Shown in pieces: positions 54,911 through 61,989 of a DNA stretch of 64,000 bases. Numbering within the stretch: position 1 is the stretch's first letter; each line of letters begins with the position of its first letter. The notes under the pieces were generated by a model. It worked only from the letters and a program-made list of their open reading frames with translations. It was not told the origin of the DNA and ran no database searches. This DNA comes from an uncultured Bacteroidales bacterium (GTDB taxonomy: Bacteria; Bacteroidota; Bacteroidia; Bacteroidales; Bacteroidaceae). The stretch is taken from NCBI GenBank assembly GCA_902801485.1, contig CADCIP010000007.1, forward strand, positions 27,031 to 91,030. The letters are read 5' to 3'. The position numbers were made by a program, and so were the translations under genes.

Positions 54911-55102
54911 TAAATAGATGAATACGTAGAGTTCTTGGTGAGAACTTGCCATTATAGTATGGATGAAGCAGCACAGATGGGACTCTATCTGATAGATAAA
55001 CTTGGTAATAACGAATATCTCATTCCCTATACTTCCAGAATGCGGGATGCCCAAAACGAGGACGACAAATATTTCTTTGAGAAGTTCGGGACAGGATGGT
55101 AA
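54911..55102 (+). pseudogene. C-terminal gene remnant (about 62 codons)
   Basis: An open frame after a TAA at 54911-54913 reads IDEYVEFLVRTCHYSMDEAA through DKYFFEKFGTGW and stops at 55100-55102. The only ATG, at 54959, would give 47 aa; coding-like residues extend upstream of it without a start. It is best read as the tail of a truncated gene between the 63-aa gene and the ATPase. Confidence 0.4.
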
Positions 55103-55115
55103 AAAAGAAAAAAAT

Positions 55116-55655
55116 ATGAGTAATAAATTTGAAATAAAAGAATTTATAAACACCTTGCCAGAAGAAGGATTGGTGTTAATTTGCGGTAGACCATATAGTG
55201 GAAAATCTACTTGTATTATTGAGACGCTTAATAGAGTATGTGAAAATGATTCAGCTCTATTTTTCTCTGTAGAGATGAGTAAAGTCATGTTAAACCGAAA
55301 ATTTAACATTAACCGTAATGCTATTATGGACGATAGCCCGAATTTAAGTTTTGATGATTTCAAGAATAAAGTACAAGAACACGGAACAAAGTATATATTC
55401 CTTGATTATGTTCAACTGATGGATGTACAAGGGGTAAATTCATACACAGAGGCTTTAGAGTATTTAGTTGGTTCACTCAGCCAATATGCAAAGGACAACC
55501 ACAAACTCATTATTTCCACATTCCAATTGAGAATGTTTGAGAAAAAAGAAAACATTCAGCTTGAAGACTTTCTGATATTTGATTATCGACAGGCAATCAA
55601 TGCAGATGCAATCTATTTCGTTGAGAGGACCCCTAAAATAAAGAAATTAAAATGA
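55116..55655 (+). CDS. DnaB/RecA-fold P-loop ATPase (179 aa)
   Basis: A compact ATPase core related to the C-terminal domain of DnaB helicase. Walker A is GRPYSGKST (about residues 24-32), the helicase motif FFSVEMSK near 52 holds the catalytic Glu, [16 protein letters not shown] near 70, and Walker [11 protein letters not shown] near 93. The last part ([17 protein letters not shown]) matches the DnaB H4/R-finger side. It lacks the DnaB N-terminal domain and is less than half the length of a replicative helicase. It overlaps prfH by 4 bases (ATGA), so it is firmly in that operon. The start at 55116 ([11 protein letters not shown]) is chosen over an in-frame ATG at 55002. Role inferred: an ATP-dependent accessory of the PrfH/RtcB system, not described to my knowledge. 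Confidence 0.75.
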   Translation: MSNKFEIKEFINTLPEEGLVLICGRPYSGKSTCIIETLNRVCENDSALFFSVEMSKVMLNRKFNINRNAIMDDSPNLSFDDFKNKVQEHGTKYIFLDYVQLMDVQGVNSYTEALEYLVGSLSQYAKDNHKLIISTFQLRMFEKKENIQLEDFLIFDYRQAINADAIYFVERTPKIKKLK

Positions 55656-56257
55656 AGACTTACATACAGATAACAGGAGGACGAGGCCCCGTGGAATGTG
55701 CACGTACAGTGGCACTTGTGGCTAAAGAACTACAAGATGAATATCCAGACTTGGAACTTGTGGACTACGAAGCGCACAATACTGAGCCTGGCTGCTTCAT
55801 GTCTATGACATTCTCCACCTGCTCGGAGAATGTTGCACAAATGAAAATTGAGTGGGAAGGAACTGTTCAATGGGTTTCCACAAATAATCCATATCGTCCT
55901 AACCACAAACGAAAAAATTGGTTTGTTGGCGTCCACTTCTTCAATGAGGCTGCTACCATCAAGATTGATGATAGGGATATAAAGTATGAGACATCACGTA
56001 GTGGTGGTGCTGGTGGACAGAATGTCAACAAGGTGGAAACAGCAGTCCGTGCCATCCATATTCCTACTGGCTTGTCTGTTCGCTGTGAGGATGAACGTTC
56101 CCAAGCTCAGAACAAAGCCAAAGCAAAGGAGCGGCTCATACTGAAACTCTCTGCGATCAATGATGCTAAGAAAGCTGAAACCGAGCGACAGATATGGAGC
56201 AATCACAACACCTTGGAACGAGGCAATGCAAAGAAAACTTTCAAAGGAGAATTATGA
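55652..56257 (+). CDS. prfH: Peptide chain release factor homologue PrfH
   Basis: A 201-aa class I release-factor relative that lacks the stop-codon-reading domain. The catalytic GGQ is present in [20 protein letters not shown] (residues about 113-132), followed by [15 protein letters not shown] and a basic C-terminal tail. The N-terminus [17 protein letters not shown] is the PrfH hallmark. PrfH frees peptides from ribosomes whose 16S decoding centre has been cut by rRNA-cleaving toxins, letting an RtcB-type ligase reseal the RNA. It overlaps the ATPase (ATGA) and the 132-aa gene (ATGA). A 30-base piece of its 3' end recurs at 63723-63752. Confidence 0.9.
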   Translation: MKTYIQITGGRGPVECARTVALVAKELQDEYPDLELVDYEAHNTEPGCFMSMTFSTCSENVAQMKIEWEGTVQWVSTNNPYRPNHKRKNWFVGVHFFNEAATIKIDDRDIKYETSRSGGAGGQNVNKVETAVRAIHIPTGLSVRCEDERSQAQNKAKAKERLILKLSAINDAKKAETERQIWSNHNTLERGNAKKTFKGEL

Positions 56258-56652
56258 GAAATTGGTTAAAAATATTCATTATTGAACATACTCTTCCATT
56301 CAAACAAATTCAATATCTGCATCCGGAAGGCAAGAGCATGCCCAACGGCATTTGCTATCAGAGAGGGTATTATTGCAAGGTCTGTGCAGATAATGCTCAA
56401 AAGTTCACCATACGTAACAACAAAGGTGAAGATATTGTACCACCCTCTAACAAAGGTTGTATCGTTGTCTTCCCCTCCGGTCGAAACATCATGTTCACTA
56501 ATAACAAGTACTTTCATGGAAACTTTTTTGAGGGCAGTTATATAGGTCGTGATGAGGAAAAGTATGGAGTGGATTCTATGTGTATCTACGTTGATGACAA
56601 ATCCACCAAAAGAATACATAAAGTTTGCCAAAGTATTGGCTTCGGAACATAG
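56254..56652 (+). CDS. Hypothetical protein between prfH and rtcB (132 aa)
   Basis: It starts at an ATG inside the prfH stop (ATGA overlap): [20 protein letters not shown]. It contains a Cys pair ([11 protein letters not shown]) and Gly/Asn-rich strands ([20 protein letters not shown]), suggesting a small beta-rich, possibly metal-binding protein. I know no family. An in-frame ATG at 56194 would overlap prfH by 64 bases and is less likely. Being wedged between prfH and rtcB, it probably belongs to the same ribosome-repair response, but the scar at 63.7 kb implies a version in which prfH was followed directly by rtcB, so it may be a later insertion. Confidence 0.65.
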   Translation: MRNWLKIFIIEHTLPFKQIQYLHPEGKSMPNGICYQRGYYCKVCADNAQKFTIRNNKGEDIVPPSNKGCIVVFPSGRNIMFTNNKYFHGNFFEGSYIGRDEEKYGVDSMCIYVDDKSTKRIHKVCQSIGFGT

Positions 56653-56668
56653 TATACATCACATACAC

Positions 56669-56738
56669 GTGAAAGATTTGGAAACCGATCATATATTTAG
56701 AGGGGATTTCTAATGGAATACGATAAAGAATTAGCAAC
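56669..56738 (+). repeat. rtcB leader/start cassette, copy 1
   Basis: The 5' leader (AAAGATTTGG, ATCATATATTTAGAGG) plus the first nine codons MEYDKELAT. Homologues are at 59903-59978 (in front of an unrelated 166-aa gene) and 63667-63742 (in front of a 15-codon ORF). Confidence 0.75.
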
Positions 56739-57978
56739 AAGGCTCAATATGCTAGATCCTGACGAAATAAAGAAACGACAAGAAGAAATAAAAAATAAAA
56801 AGAAAAAGATGAAAGATTTGAAGATATTCGCTAACAATGTAGAAGATGCTGCGGTGGAAATGATAAACCAGATTGCAGAAAATGAGCACTTCGACAATCT
56901 ACCCATCCGTATTATGCCCGACACTCACGCAGGCAAAGGTATTGTAGTAGGGTTCACCTGTCCTATGGGTTCTCATGTTAACCCTGAACATATCGGTGGT
57001 GATATTGGCTGTGGCATCGAGACCATTATTTTCGACAAAATACTGCCAGATGAACAATATGCCCTCTTTGAGCAACGTGTCCGCAATGAGATCCCTATGG
57101 GCAAGAACATACACGAACATCGTCTGTTTGACCTCAAAGATTTCTGCAAGTTCATCCGCAAGGAATTAGACAAAGCCATTCAATCGTCAGATGGGCTGGT
57201 TCATGACGTGCCTTTCCGTAAGGAAGGTGACATTTCACTTTGGTGTAAGGACAAACATATCGATGAGAAGATGTTCTACAAGAGCATCGGCACACTCGGT
57301 GGTGGTAACCACTTCATTGAACTCGATAAGAACGAATCTCTCGGGCTGATGGGTATTACCATTCATACTGGTTCCAGAAACCTCGGCCAGAAGGTCTGCA
57401 ACCGGTGGAGTAAGAAAGCAATTGCTACTGGAGGCTATCTGAGCGGCAGTCTCCTCATGGAATACCTAACCGACATGGTTATTGCGCAAGCTTACGCCAA
57501 ATACAACCGCATGGTTATCCTCGACAAGATTGCCGCTATATATAGAAAGATGTGTAAGGGAAAGGTCAAGGAGACCATTTCGTCCGTACACAACTATATC
57601 GACTTCACTGATATGATGATTCGCAAGGGTGCAATACGCTCCTACGAAGGTGAGCGAATGGTCATTCCTTTCAATATGCGTGACGGTATTGCCATCTGCA
57701 CAGGAAAGTCGAACAAGGACTGGAACTACTCAGCTCCTCATGGCTCTGGTCGCATCATGTCCCGAAATAAGGCCAAGGACTCTATCAGTATAGAAGCATT
57801 TCAGCAGAGCATGGAAGGAATATTCTCAACCAGTGTATGTCCTAATACCATTGACGAATCCCCTATGGCTTACAAGGACACGCAAGAGATATTATCACTG
57901 ATAGAACCCACATGTTTGATTGAGTATTTCATGAAACCCGTCATAAACATCAAGGACACAAGCGACTATAGAGGATAA
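56713..57978 (+). CDS. rtcB: RtcB-family RNA ligase (RtcB2 type, PrfH-linked)
   Basis: A 421-aa GTP/Mn-dependent ligase that joins 3'-phosphate or 2',3'-cyclic phosphate ends to 5'-OH ends. The active site is complete: GGDIGCG (metal Cys, about residue 95), LGGGNHFIEL (His), HTGSRNLGQ (His), SSVHNYI, and SAPHGSGRIMSR near 340, whose His takes the guanylate. An N-terminal helical extension (MEYDKELATRLNMLDPDEIK) precedes the family core. Operon linkage to prfH marks it as the rRNA-repair type expected to reseal decoding-centre cuts. It starts 60 bases after the 132-aa gene, with a leader sequence reused elsewhere in the array. Confidence 0.92.
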   Translation: MEYDKELATRLNMLDPDEIKKRQEEIKNKKKKMKDLKIFANNVEDAAVEMINQIAENEHFDNLPIRIMPDTHAGKGIVVGFTCPMGSHVNPEHIGGDIGCGIETIIFDKILPDEQYALFEQRVRNEIPMGKNIHEHRLFDLKDFCKFIRKELDKAIQSSDGLVHDVPFRKEGDISLWCKDKHIDEKMFYKSIGTLGGGNHFIELDKNESLGLMGITIHTGSRNLGQKVCNRWSKKAIATGGYLSGSLLMEYLTDMVIAQAYAKYNRMVILDKIAAIYRKMCKGKVKETISSVHNYIDFTDMMIRKGAIRSYEGERMVIPFNMRDGIAICTGKSNKDWNYSAPHGSGRIMSRNKAKDSISIEAFQQSMEGIFSTSVCPNTIDESPMAYKDTQEILSLIEPTCLIEYFMKPVINIKDTSDYRG

Positions 57979-57990
57979 CCATAGAAAACC

Positions 57991-58002
57991 CCAATTATAT
58001 CG
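57991..58002 (+). repeat. Possible degenerate array 3' element after rtcB
   Basis: CCAATTATATCG agrees with GCAATTATATAG of the 61942 copy at 10 of 12 positions, 12 bases after the rtcB stop, in the same orientation as the gene. Confidence 0.35.
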
Positions 58003-58042
58003 TTATACGTATCACGGATTTTAATAGCTGTTGGTTTTGAGC

Positions 58043-58050
58043 TAATTTTG
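58043..58050 (+). promoter_or_regulatory. Promoter of the YqiA-like esterase gene
   Basis: TAATTTTG with TTTT 20 bases upstream (58019-58022); TATACGTAT lies further upstream at 58004-58012, as in other array promoters. Confidence 0.6.
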
Positions 58051-58080
58051 TGGCGTCAAAATCAACAGTTTATTTTGTTT

Positions 58081-58659
58081 ATGAATACAATTGTTTACTT
58101 ACATGGATATGGTTCCAGCGGACAAAGTGGGACCGTTGCTTATTTGAGAAAACGAATGCCAGAGTACATTATCCTTGCCCCAGACATCCCCGTATCTCCA
58201 CGAGAGGCTCTGCCTTTCCTTCGAGAATACTGTGAGGAAAACAAAGCAGATCTCATCATAGGTACGAGCATGGGTGGCATGTATGCCATGCAGATAACGG
58301 GATATGACCGTATATGTGTCAATCCTGCGTTGCATATGTCGCAACTGCCAGAAATTATGAAGGTCGGAACATGGGACTATTTCCAGCCTACAGCCGATGG
58401 ACGAACGCAGTTCACAATTACCGAAGACATCATAAATGAGTTCCGGAATATGGAAGCACAGATGTTTGAGAATATAACAGATGAGGACAAGACTCATTGT
58501 TGGGGATTTTTTGGTGACGAGGACACTACCGTCAACTGCCGCGAAGAGTTTGAGTCTCACTTTTCACCTAACATTATAGAATTCCATGGAGGGCATCGTT
58601 TGACTAACGCTGTCATCAGGGATGTCATACTCCCATTCGTACAAGCAATTAGAAAATGA
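58081..58659 (+). CDS. YqiA/UPF0227-like alpha/beta-hydrolase esterase
   Basis: A 192-aa small hydrolase: oxyanion strand NTIVYLHGYGSSG at the N-terminus, nucleophile elbow IGTSMGGMYA near 67 (Ser), an acid in FFGDEDTTVN near 150, and His in FHGGHRLTN near 178. The catalytic triad is intact. YqiA proteins hydrolyse short acyl or CoA esters. The ATG at 58081 is 31 bases from the -7 box; an earlier in-frame ATG at 58048 lies within that box. It is a single-gene transcript within the array; its role there is unknown. Confidence 0.82.
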   Translation: MNTIVYLHGYGSSGQSGTVAYLRKRMPEYIILAPDIPVSPREALPFLREYCEENKADLIIGTSMGGMYAMQITGYDRICVNPALHMSQLPEIMKVGTWDYFQPTADGRTQFTITEDIINEFRNMEAQMFENITDEDKTHCWGFFGDEDTTVNCREEFESHFSPNIIEFHGGHRLTNAVIRDVILPFVQAIRK

Positions 58660-58733
58660 TTTACTGTTTGATGTCATTCAATGCAAGCTATTTATCAATT
58701 AATATCCTTATTTTAGTTAAAAAATGGGATTTT

Positions 58734-58765
58734 TTTGGTTATTTCGGATATTTATAATATATTTG
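58734..58765 (+). promoter_or_regulatory. Promoter of a probable small RNA
   Basis: TTTG (58734-58737), 20 bases, TATATTTG (58758-58765): perfect consensus, with no protein frame following. Confidence 0.8.
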
Positions 58766-58770
58766 CAACG

Positions 58771-58886
58771 GAATTAGGTTTGATGCTGCGAACGGCATGG
58801 TGAAGCCTTTTAATACCAAGAATTATTTCTTGTGGGTGGTACGGTCAAGCCTAATAAAAATAAAGGCGTAGGTGACTACGCCTTTT
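58771..58886 (+). ncRNA. Probable structured non-coding RNA (about 116 nt)
   Basis: It starts just after a perfect promoter and ends at an intrinsic terminator (58862-58886: AAAGGCGTAG pairs with CTACGCCTTT around GTGA, then T's). An outer helix of 11 pairs closes it: 58773-58783 (ATTAGGTTTGA) with 58845-58855 (TCAAGCCTAAT), one G-T wobble. Inside are a hairpin ATGC...GCAT (from 58783) and CAAGAA-TTAT-TTCTTG (from about 58817). No open frame of note. I could not match it to a known RNA class: it is not tRNA, tmRNA, SRP or 6S by visible motifs, and no reverse transcriptase gene is nearby to make it a retron RNA. Confidence 0.6.
58862..58886 (+). terminator. Terminator of the small RNA
   Basis: 10-bp stem, GTGA loop, TTTT tail. 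Confidence 0.85.
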
Positions 58887-58899
58887 ACTTATAATCTTT

Positions 58900-58923
58900 G
58901 GAGTCTAATTCTATATAATTGCC
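58900..58923 (-). repeat. Array element, GGCAATTATATAG type
   Basis: Minus strand begins GGCAATTATATAGAATT and ends in CTCC; the same family as 61897-61920 and 62905-62928. It lies beyond the small-RNA terminator. Confidence 0.65.
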
Positions 58924-58934
58924 TAAAAAAACAG

Positions 58935-58942
58935 TATATTTG
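58935..58942 (+). promoter_or_regulatory. Orphan -7 element
   Basis: TATATTTG followed by CAAAAA, as at 54654-54661, but it points into an array element and the 3' end of a minus-strand gene. No gene is available for it to drive; probably a remnant. Confidence 0.45.
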
Positions 58943-58955
58943 CAAAAAATAATCA

Positions 58956-58978
58956 GGGACAACAGGTATATAGTTCCC
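58956..58978 (-). repeat. Array 3' element, copy 3
   Basis: Same 23-base sequence as 54570-54592, inverted; 22 bases past the stop of the 96-aa gene and in that gene's orientation. Confidence 0.8.
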
Positions 58979-59000
58979 TAATTTTTTTAACAATTAACTC

Positions 59001-59291
59001 TTAATCATAGTCATATAGACTAATTCCCTTTTCTTTTTTGAAATAATCTCTGAGAATATCTTCTAAGGCATCCAATGCCTCTCCTATAACTCTGTATGTA
59101 ATCTCTTCTTCCTTATAATGGAATGGCACACACACGGCATCTGCATGAAGACAATCATCTATGGGGTCATAAAAGTAAGGGATGAACGGATAATCCTCAT
59201 TCGTAAAATAGAACTCTCTTGCCATTCCACCTCTAAATTTGTAGATGGCATCGTTGATAAATTCTTCCCTTGTTTGCTTGTTATCTTCCAT
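59001..59291 (-). CDS. Hypothetical acidic protein (96 aa)
   Basis: Starts MEDNKQTREEFINDAIYKFR, with strands FYFTNEDYPFIPYFYDPIDD and a C-terminal amphipathic helix. Soluble, acidic, with no known motif; the size and charge are typical of immunity proteins, which is inference only. It has a perfect promoter (59358-59389) and a 3' array element: a complete single-gene cassette. Confidence 0.6.
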   Translation of the reverse strand: MEDNKQTREEFINDAIYKFRGGMAREFYFTNEDYPFIPYFYDPIDDCLHADAVCVPFHYKEEEITYRVIGEALDALEDILRDYFKKEKGISLYDYD

Positions 59292-59357
59292 TATTATAAA
59301 TATTACGGTTTTCCTTTAATGTAAATATTTAGAAGACTATAAATACTAATACTTTTG

Positions 59358-59389
59358 CAAATATAATACATTTAATTCACATTTCCAAA
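59358..59389 (-). promoter_or_regulatory. Promoter of the 96-aa gene
   Basis: Minus strand TTTG (59386-59389), 20 bases, TATATTTG (59358-59365): full consensus. Confidence 0.8.
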
Positions 59390-59399
59390 GAAATCTACG

Positions 59400-59422
59400 G
59401 GGACAACAGGTATATAGTTCCC
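59400..59422 (-). repeat. Array 3' element, copy 4
   Basis: Exact copy of 58956-58978, 5 bases past the stop of the 166-aa gene, same orientation as that gene. Confidence 0.8.
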
Positions 59423-59427
59423 TAAAT

Positions 59428-59928
59428 TTATTTGTCGGTTGTTCCCCTTATTTTTCTCATTTTCCGTAATTCTTCCCCCATTATCTTTCTAGTTAATGGA
59501 TGGATATCTTCCTTTATGAGCATTTTGCCATCTATCATATTTCTCCAAAAGACGTCATCTAACCTTGACATATAGTTTGAAGCCGTGTCTGTTTTCAACT
59601 CACTAACTTCCCCCTTTTGGTGATATACAAGGAGGCCACAATCGTTTGTGCCGATTAAATCTCCTTTTGCCTTACCCTTTTCTTTGTTGTAAATTAAATC
59701 TTGGTTATAGTATTCGGAAATGCGTAACAAGTTATTTAAGAAATTTTCATCGTTATTACGATTTATAACCAAATAACATTCTTCAGAACTTTCATCAGAC
59801 ATTTCCTCTGGGTAAACACCTTTCATCTTTATCACGCCATAGCCCAACAGCAATAGTTCTGCCACCATTAGTTTGTTTTTATCACGGTTTTCTCCGTGGG
59901 TAGTTGCCAACTCTTTATCGTATTCCAT
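59428..59928 (-). CDS. Hypothetical protein with an RtcB-derived start (166 aa)
   Basis: The first nine residues, MEYDKELAT, and the upstream leader are those of rtcB in the same array; the remainder is unrelated to RtcB. It contains LMVAELLLLGYGVIKMKGVY, SSEECYLVINRNNDENFLNN, KGKAKGDLIGTNDCGLLVYH and a basic C-terminal helix (RKIMGEELRKMRKI). I do not recognise a family with certainty. It is probably expressed with the ADP-ribosylglycohydrolase upstream and has an array element right after the stop. The hybrid start is strong evidence for recombination at this site. Confidence 0.6.
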   Translation of the reverse strand: MEYDKELATTHGENRDKNKLMVAELLLLGYGVIKMKGVYPEEMSDESSEECYLVINRNNDENFLNNLLRISEYYNQDLIYNKEKGKAKGDLIGTNDCGLLVYHQKGEVSELKTDTASNYMSRLDDVFWRNMIDGKMLIKEDIHPLTRKIMGEELRKMRKIRGTTDK

Positions 59929-59978
59929 CAGAAACCTCCTCTAAATATATGATTGGTATTCAAATTCTTTCCTCGTCA
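59903..59978 (-). repeat. rtcB leader/start cassette, copy 2
   Basis: Matches 56669-56738 in leader (ATCATATATTTAGAGG) and first nine codons; immediately upstream GACGAGGAAA resembles the prfH end. Confidence 0.7.
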
Positions 59979-60049
59979 TTCAGAAGATATTCGCACCCTC
60001 CATGCTTATAGTTGCGTCTTTCAGAGACATCCTGTTCTATAGTGCCCAT
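59960..60049 (-). CDS. Short ORF between the ARH gene and the 166-aa gene (29 aa)
   Basis: MGTIEQDVSERRNYKHGGCE, then YLLNDEERI and stop. It begins 10 bases past the ADP-ribosylglycohydrolase stop. It may be a real mini-gene or a truncated remnant; no motif. Confidence 0.3.
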   Translation of the reverse strand: MGTIEQDVSERRNYKHGGCEYLLNDEERI

Positions 60050-60061
60050 GCTATATAATTC
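60044..60061 (-). repeat. Array 3' element at the ARH stop (partial)
   Basis: Minus strand GAATTATATAGCATGGGC overlaps the ARH stop codon; it shares the ATTATATAG core and the GGGC end region of the family. Confidence 0.45.
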
Positions 60062-60842
60062 AATCTTTAACTTTTTCGACAATATTGACGAATTCTTCTG
60101 GTATGAAATCCATCAGACGGGTCTTTATTTCTTCAGGGATACCATAGTAGGCTGCTGCAACAGAACCTGCTATACATGCAGCTGTGTCAGTATCCTTGTT
60201 TGTGAGCATAGCCATGCGAATGCATTCCTCATAGTTCTCGCTTTCAAAGAAGCATATAAGTGCCTCTGGTACTGTGGTCTGACAGAGCACATGAAACTCG
60301 TAAACATCTTGACAAACATTTGCATAGGTTCTATCAAGATTATAATCAAATAGTTCCTTGAGTTTAGCTTTAATCTCATCTTTCGTCTTTCCCTGACAGG
60401 CGAGATAGATAGCTGCTGCTGTAGCCTGTGCTCCTTTAACACCTTCAGGGTGATTATGGGTAGGCATTGCACTTTCCTTAGCCAGTTGCAAGGCTTCCTC
60501 CAATGAGTTGGCCACACATCCAACGGCACTTACTCGCATGGCACTTCCATTTCCGCAACTATTGTAAGGCTGAGGTTTCTCGCGCATCACCCATTTGGCA
60601 AAACTGGGGCCATAACCAGCCTGATAGTACTTTCGTGCATATTGAACTAACTTATCTCGCAGATTGCTTCCTGGCTGGGTAAGCCAATCTGTCACGGCAA
60701 TGGTCAGCACGCTGTCATCAGTAAACTGGCAGCTTTTCTTGAATATTTGAATAGGTTCGAATCGTGCGCCCCTGAATTCATAAGCGGAACCTATCACATC
60801 ACCGGCAATGGCACCGTAGATCGCATCATTCTTTTTTTTCAT
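60060..60842 (-). CDS. ADP-ribosylglycohydrolase (ARH/DraG family)
   Basis: A 260-aa enzyme that removes ADP-ribose from proteins or nucleic acids. Family motifs with the Mg-binding residues: GAIAGDVIGSAYE (residues 9-21), FTDDSVLT near 40, GNGSAMRVS near 97, PTHNHPEGVKGAQATA near 127 and NKDTDTAACIAGSVAAAYYG near 215. All metal-site Asp/Thr residues are present. In an array of this kind an ARH would neutralise ADP-ribosylating toxins from competitors (inference). A -7 box TACTTTTG at 60883-60890 lies 41 bases upstream. Confidence 0.93.
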   Translation of the reverse strand: MKKKNDAIYGAIAGDVIGSAYEFRGARFEPIQIFKKSCQFTDDSVLTIAVTDWLTQPGSNLRDKLVQYARKYYQAGYGPSFAKWVMREKPQPYNSCGNGSAMRVSAVGCVANSLEEALQLAKESAMPTHNHPEGVKGAQATAAAIYLACQGKTKDEIKAKLKELFDYNLDRTYANVCQDVYEFHVLCQTTVPEALICFFESENYEECIRMAMLTNKDTDTAACIAGSVAAAYYGIPEEIKTRLMDFIPEEFVNIVEKVKD

Positions 60843-60913
60843 TTTCTTCTAAATATTGATAATCATTAGTCATTCGTGCCAACAAAAGTATTTACGGGTT
60901 GTTTTTTCAATCT

Positions 60914-61696
60914 CTATAAATCTCTATAGTTGATTAAAATTGTTTTCATAAGTTTCCACTCGTTCTTGTATTTATAATACAGTGCTATGTCGTTAAGTGT
61001 ACCGTCACCGTTAAAATTATTCTCAACACGATATGATTTGTATGACCTTCCTTCTATTAAAGTTATTTTATCAATCAGATTAACGGTTTTTAATTTGAAT
61101 ATGTCTAATGAATACTGAAAACCTCTGTCATTGAAGTTGTCAAATGTATTGCAGGTGAAAAGAAAAACGTTCGGATTTATGTTAAGTGTATTCATGTCTT
61201 CTGAATATTCAACCTTGAAGTTTCTGTCGCAAAAGTACATATTTCCTTCAGACCAACGCATATTCAATAGGACTTCATCCTCATGCGGATGGTAATAGCC
61301 ATCATTTTCCTTTAGATAGAACTGATAGCCTATTTCTATTAACTGACCGTATTCATTATATGTATATTTATAATCGGTGAACCGTTCAATTCTGTCATTT
61401 TCACCCTTCTTTCTCATTGTATGTATTCTGTCTGTTTTCTGACTGTATGTGAACGAATTGATGAATGTATCTCTATCTTCAGGACATACTTCGAATATGT
61501 CTGCAAGTGCATGTACGGTAACTTTGTTTGCTCCTACAATTGTATTACCGGAATATTGATAATAGATGACAGATTTTTCGAAACGCTCTCCGTCTATACT
61601 GTAGTTTATTATAGTCAAACTGGAAACATAGTCTTCTGCAACACTGACGACGGTAAATAACATTGAAATAACACTTAAGATAATTCTTCTGTACAT
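60914..61696 (-). CDS. Secreted hypothetical protein (260 aa)
   Basis: The ATG at 61696 gives a signal peptide (MYRRIILSVISMLFTVVSVA) and a beta-rich mature part: GERFEKSVIYYQYSGNTIVG, FTDYKYTYNEYGQLIEIGYQ, NNFNGDGTLNDIALYYKYKN. YD-like strand pairs recall secreted beta-sheet repeat proteins. A longer in-frame start at 61795 reaches into the promoter module and is rejected. It is transcribed from copy B of the duplicated promoter (61696-61823). Probably periplasmic; function unknown, possibly immunity against an envelope-acting toxin. Confidence 0.65.
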   Translation of the reverse strand: MYRRIILSVISMLFTVVSVAEDYVSSLTIINYSIDGERFEKSVIYYQYSGNTIVGANKVTVHALADIFEVCPEDRDTFINSFTYSQKTDRIHTMRKKGENDRIERFTDYKYTYNEYGQLIEIGYQFYLKENDGYYHPHEDEVLLNMRWSEGNMYFCDRNFKVEYSEDMNTLNINPNVFLFTCNTFDNFNDRGFQYSLDIFKLKTVNLIDKITLIEGRSYKSYRVENNFNGDGTLNDIALYYKYKNEWKLMKTILINYRDL

Positions 61697-61823
61697 ATAT
61701 AAATCTTTATTCTGTTTTGACACCGCAAAGATAAAGCTTATACACGAGATATGATTCTGGAATATACGTATAACTAAAAGAAGATGAACAAACACCGGAT
61801 AGGAGAACAGTTATACATATATA
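61696..61823 (-). repeat. Promoter/start module, copy B
   Basis: About 128 bp, inverted relative to copy A (51041-51168), with six mismatches over the first 115 or so bases and divergence only after the shared ATG-TA start. It contains TATCTTTG and two inverted TATACGTATAACT-like sites 34 bases apart. Confidence 0.8.
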
Positions 61824-61896
61824 GAAATTCAGATTCTGAATGGATTTATGTTCCTTTGCACCATAGAAAACTTATAATCTGCATTTATGGAATATC

Positions 61897-61964
61897 GGGG
61901 CCAAATTCTATATAATTGCCATACATTATAATAAAAACTAAGGCAATTATATAGGGGTTGACCC
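61897..61964. repeat. Head-to-head pair of array elements
   Basis: GGGGCCAAATTCTATATAAT... (61897-61920) and GGCAATTATATAGGGGTTG... (61942-61964) face each other; CTATATAATTGCC and GGCAATTATATAG form a 13-bp perfect inverted repeat around 21 bases. The first element starts three codons into a short frame (ATG GAA TAT, 61887), again an MEY start. Confidence 0.75.
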
Positions 61965-61989
61965 TTCAAACACTTTAAACAGAAATAAC

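Noticed and set aside
55116-55655. The ATPase as replicative DnaB
   Set aside because: It has only the ATPase core, 179 aa, without the N-terminal primase-interaction domain, and sits in a prfH operon.
58771-58886. The structured RNA as a retron msr-msd
   Set aside because: Terminal inverted repeats fit loosely, but no reverse transcriptase gene lies nearby and the RNA has its own terminator.
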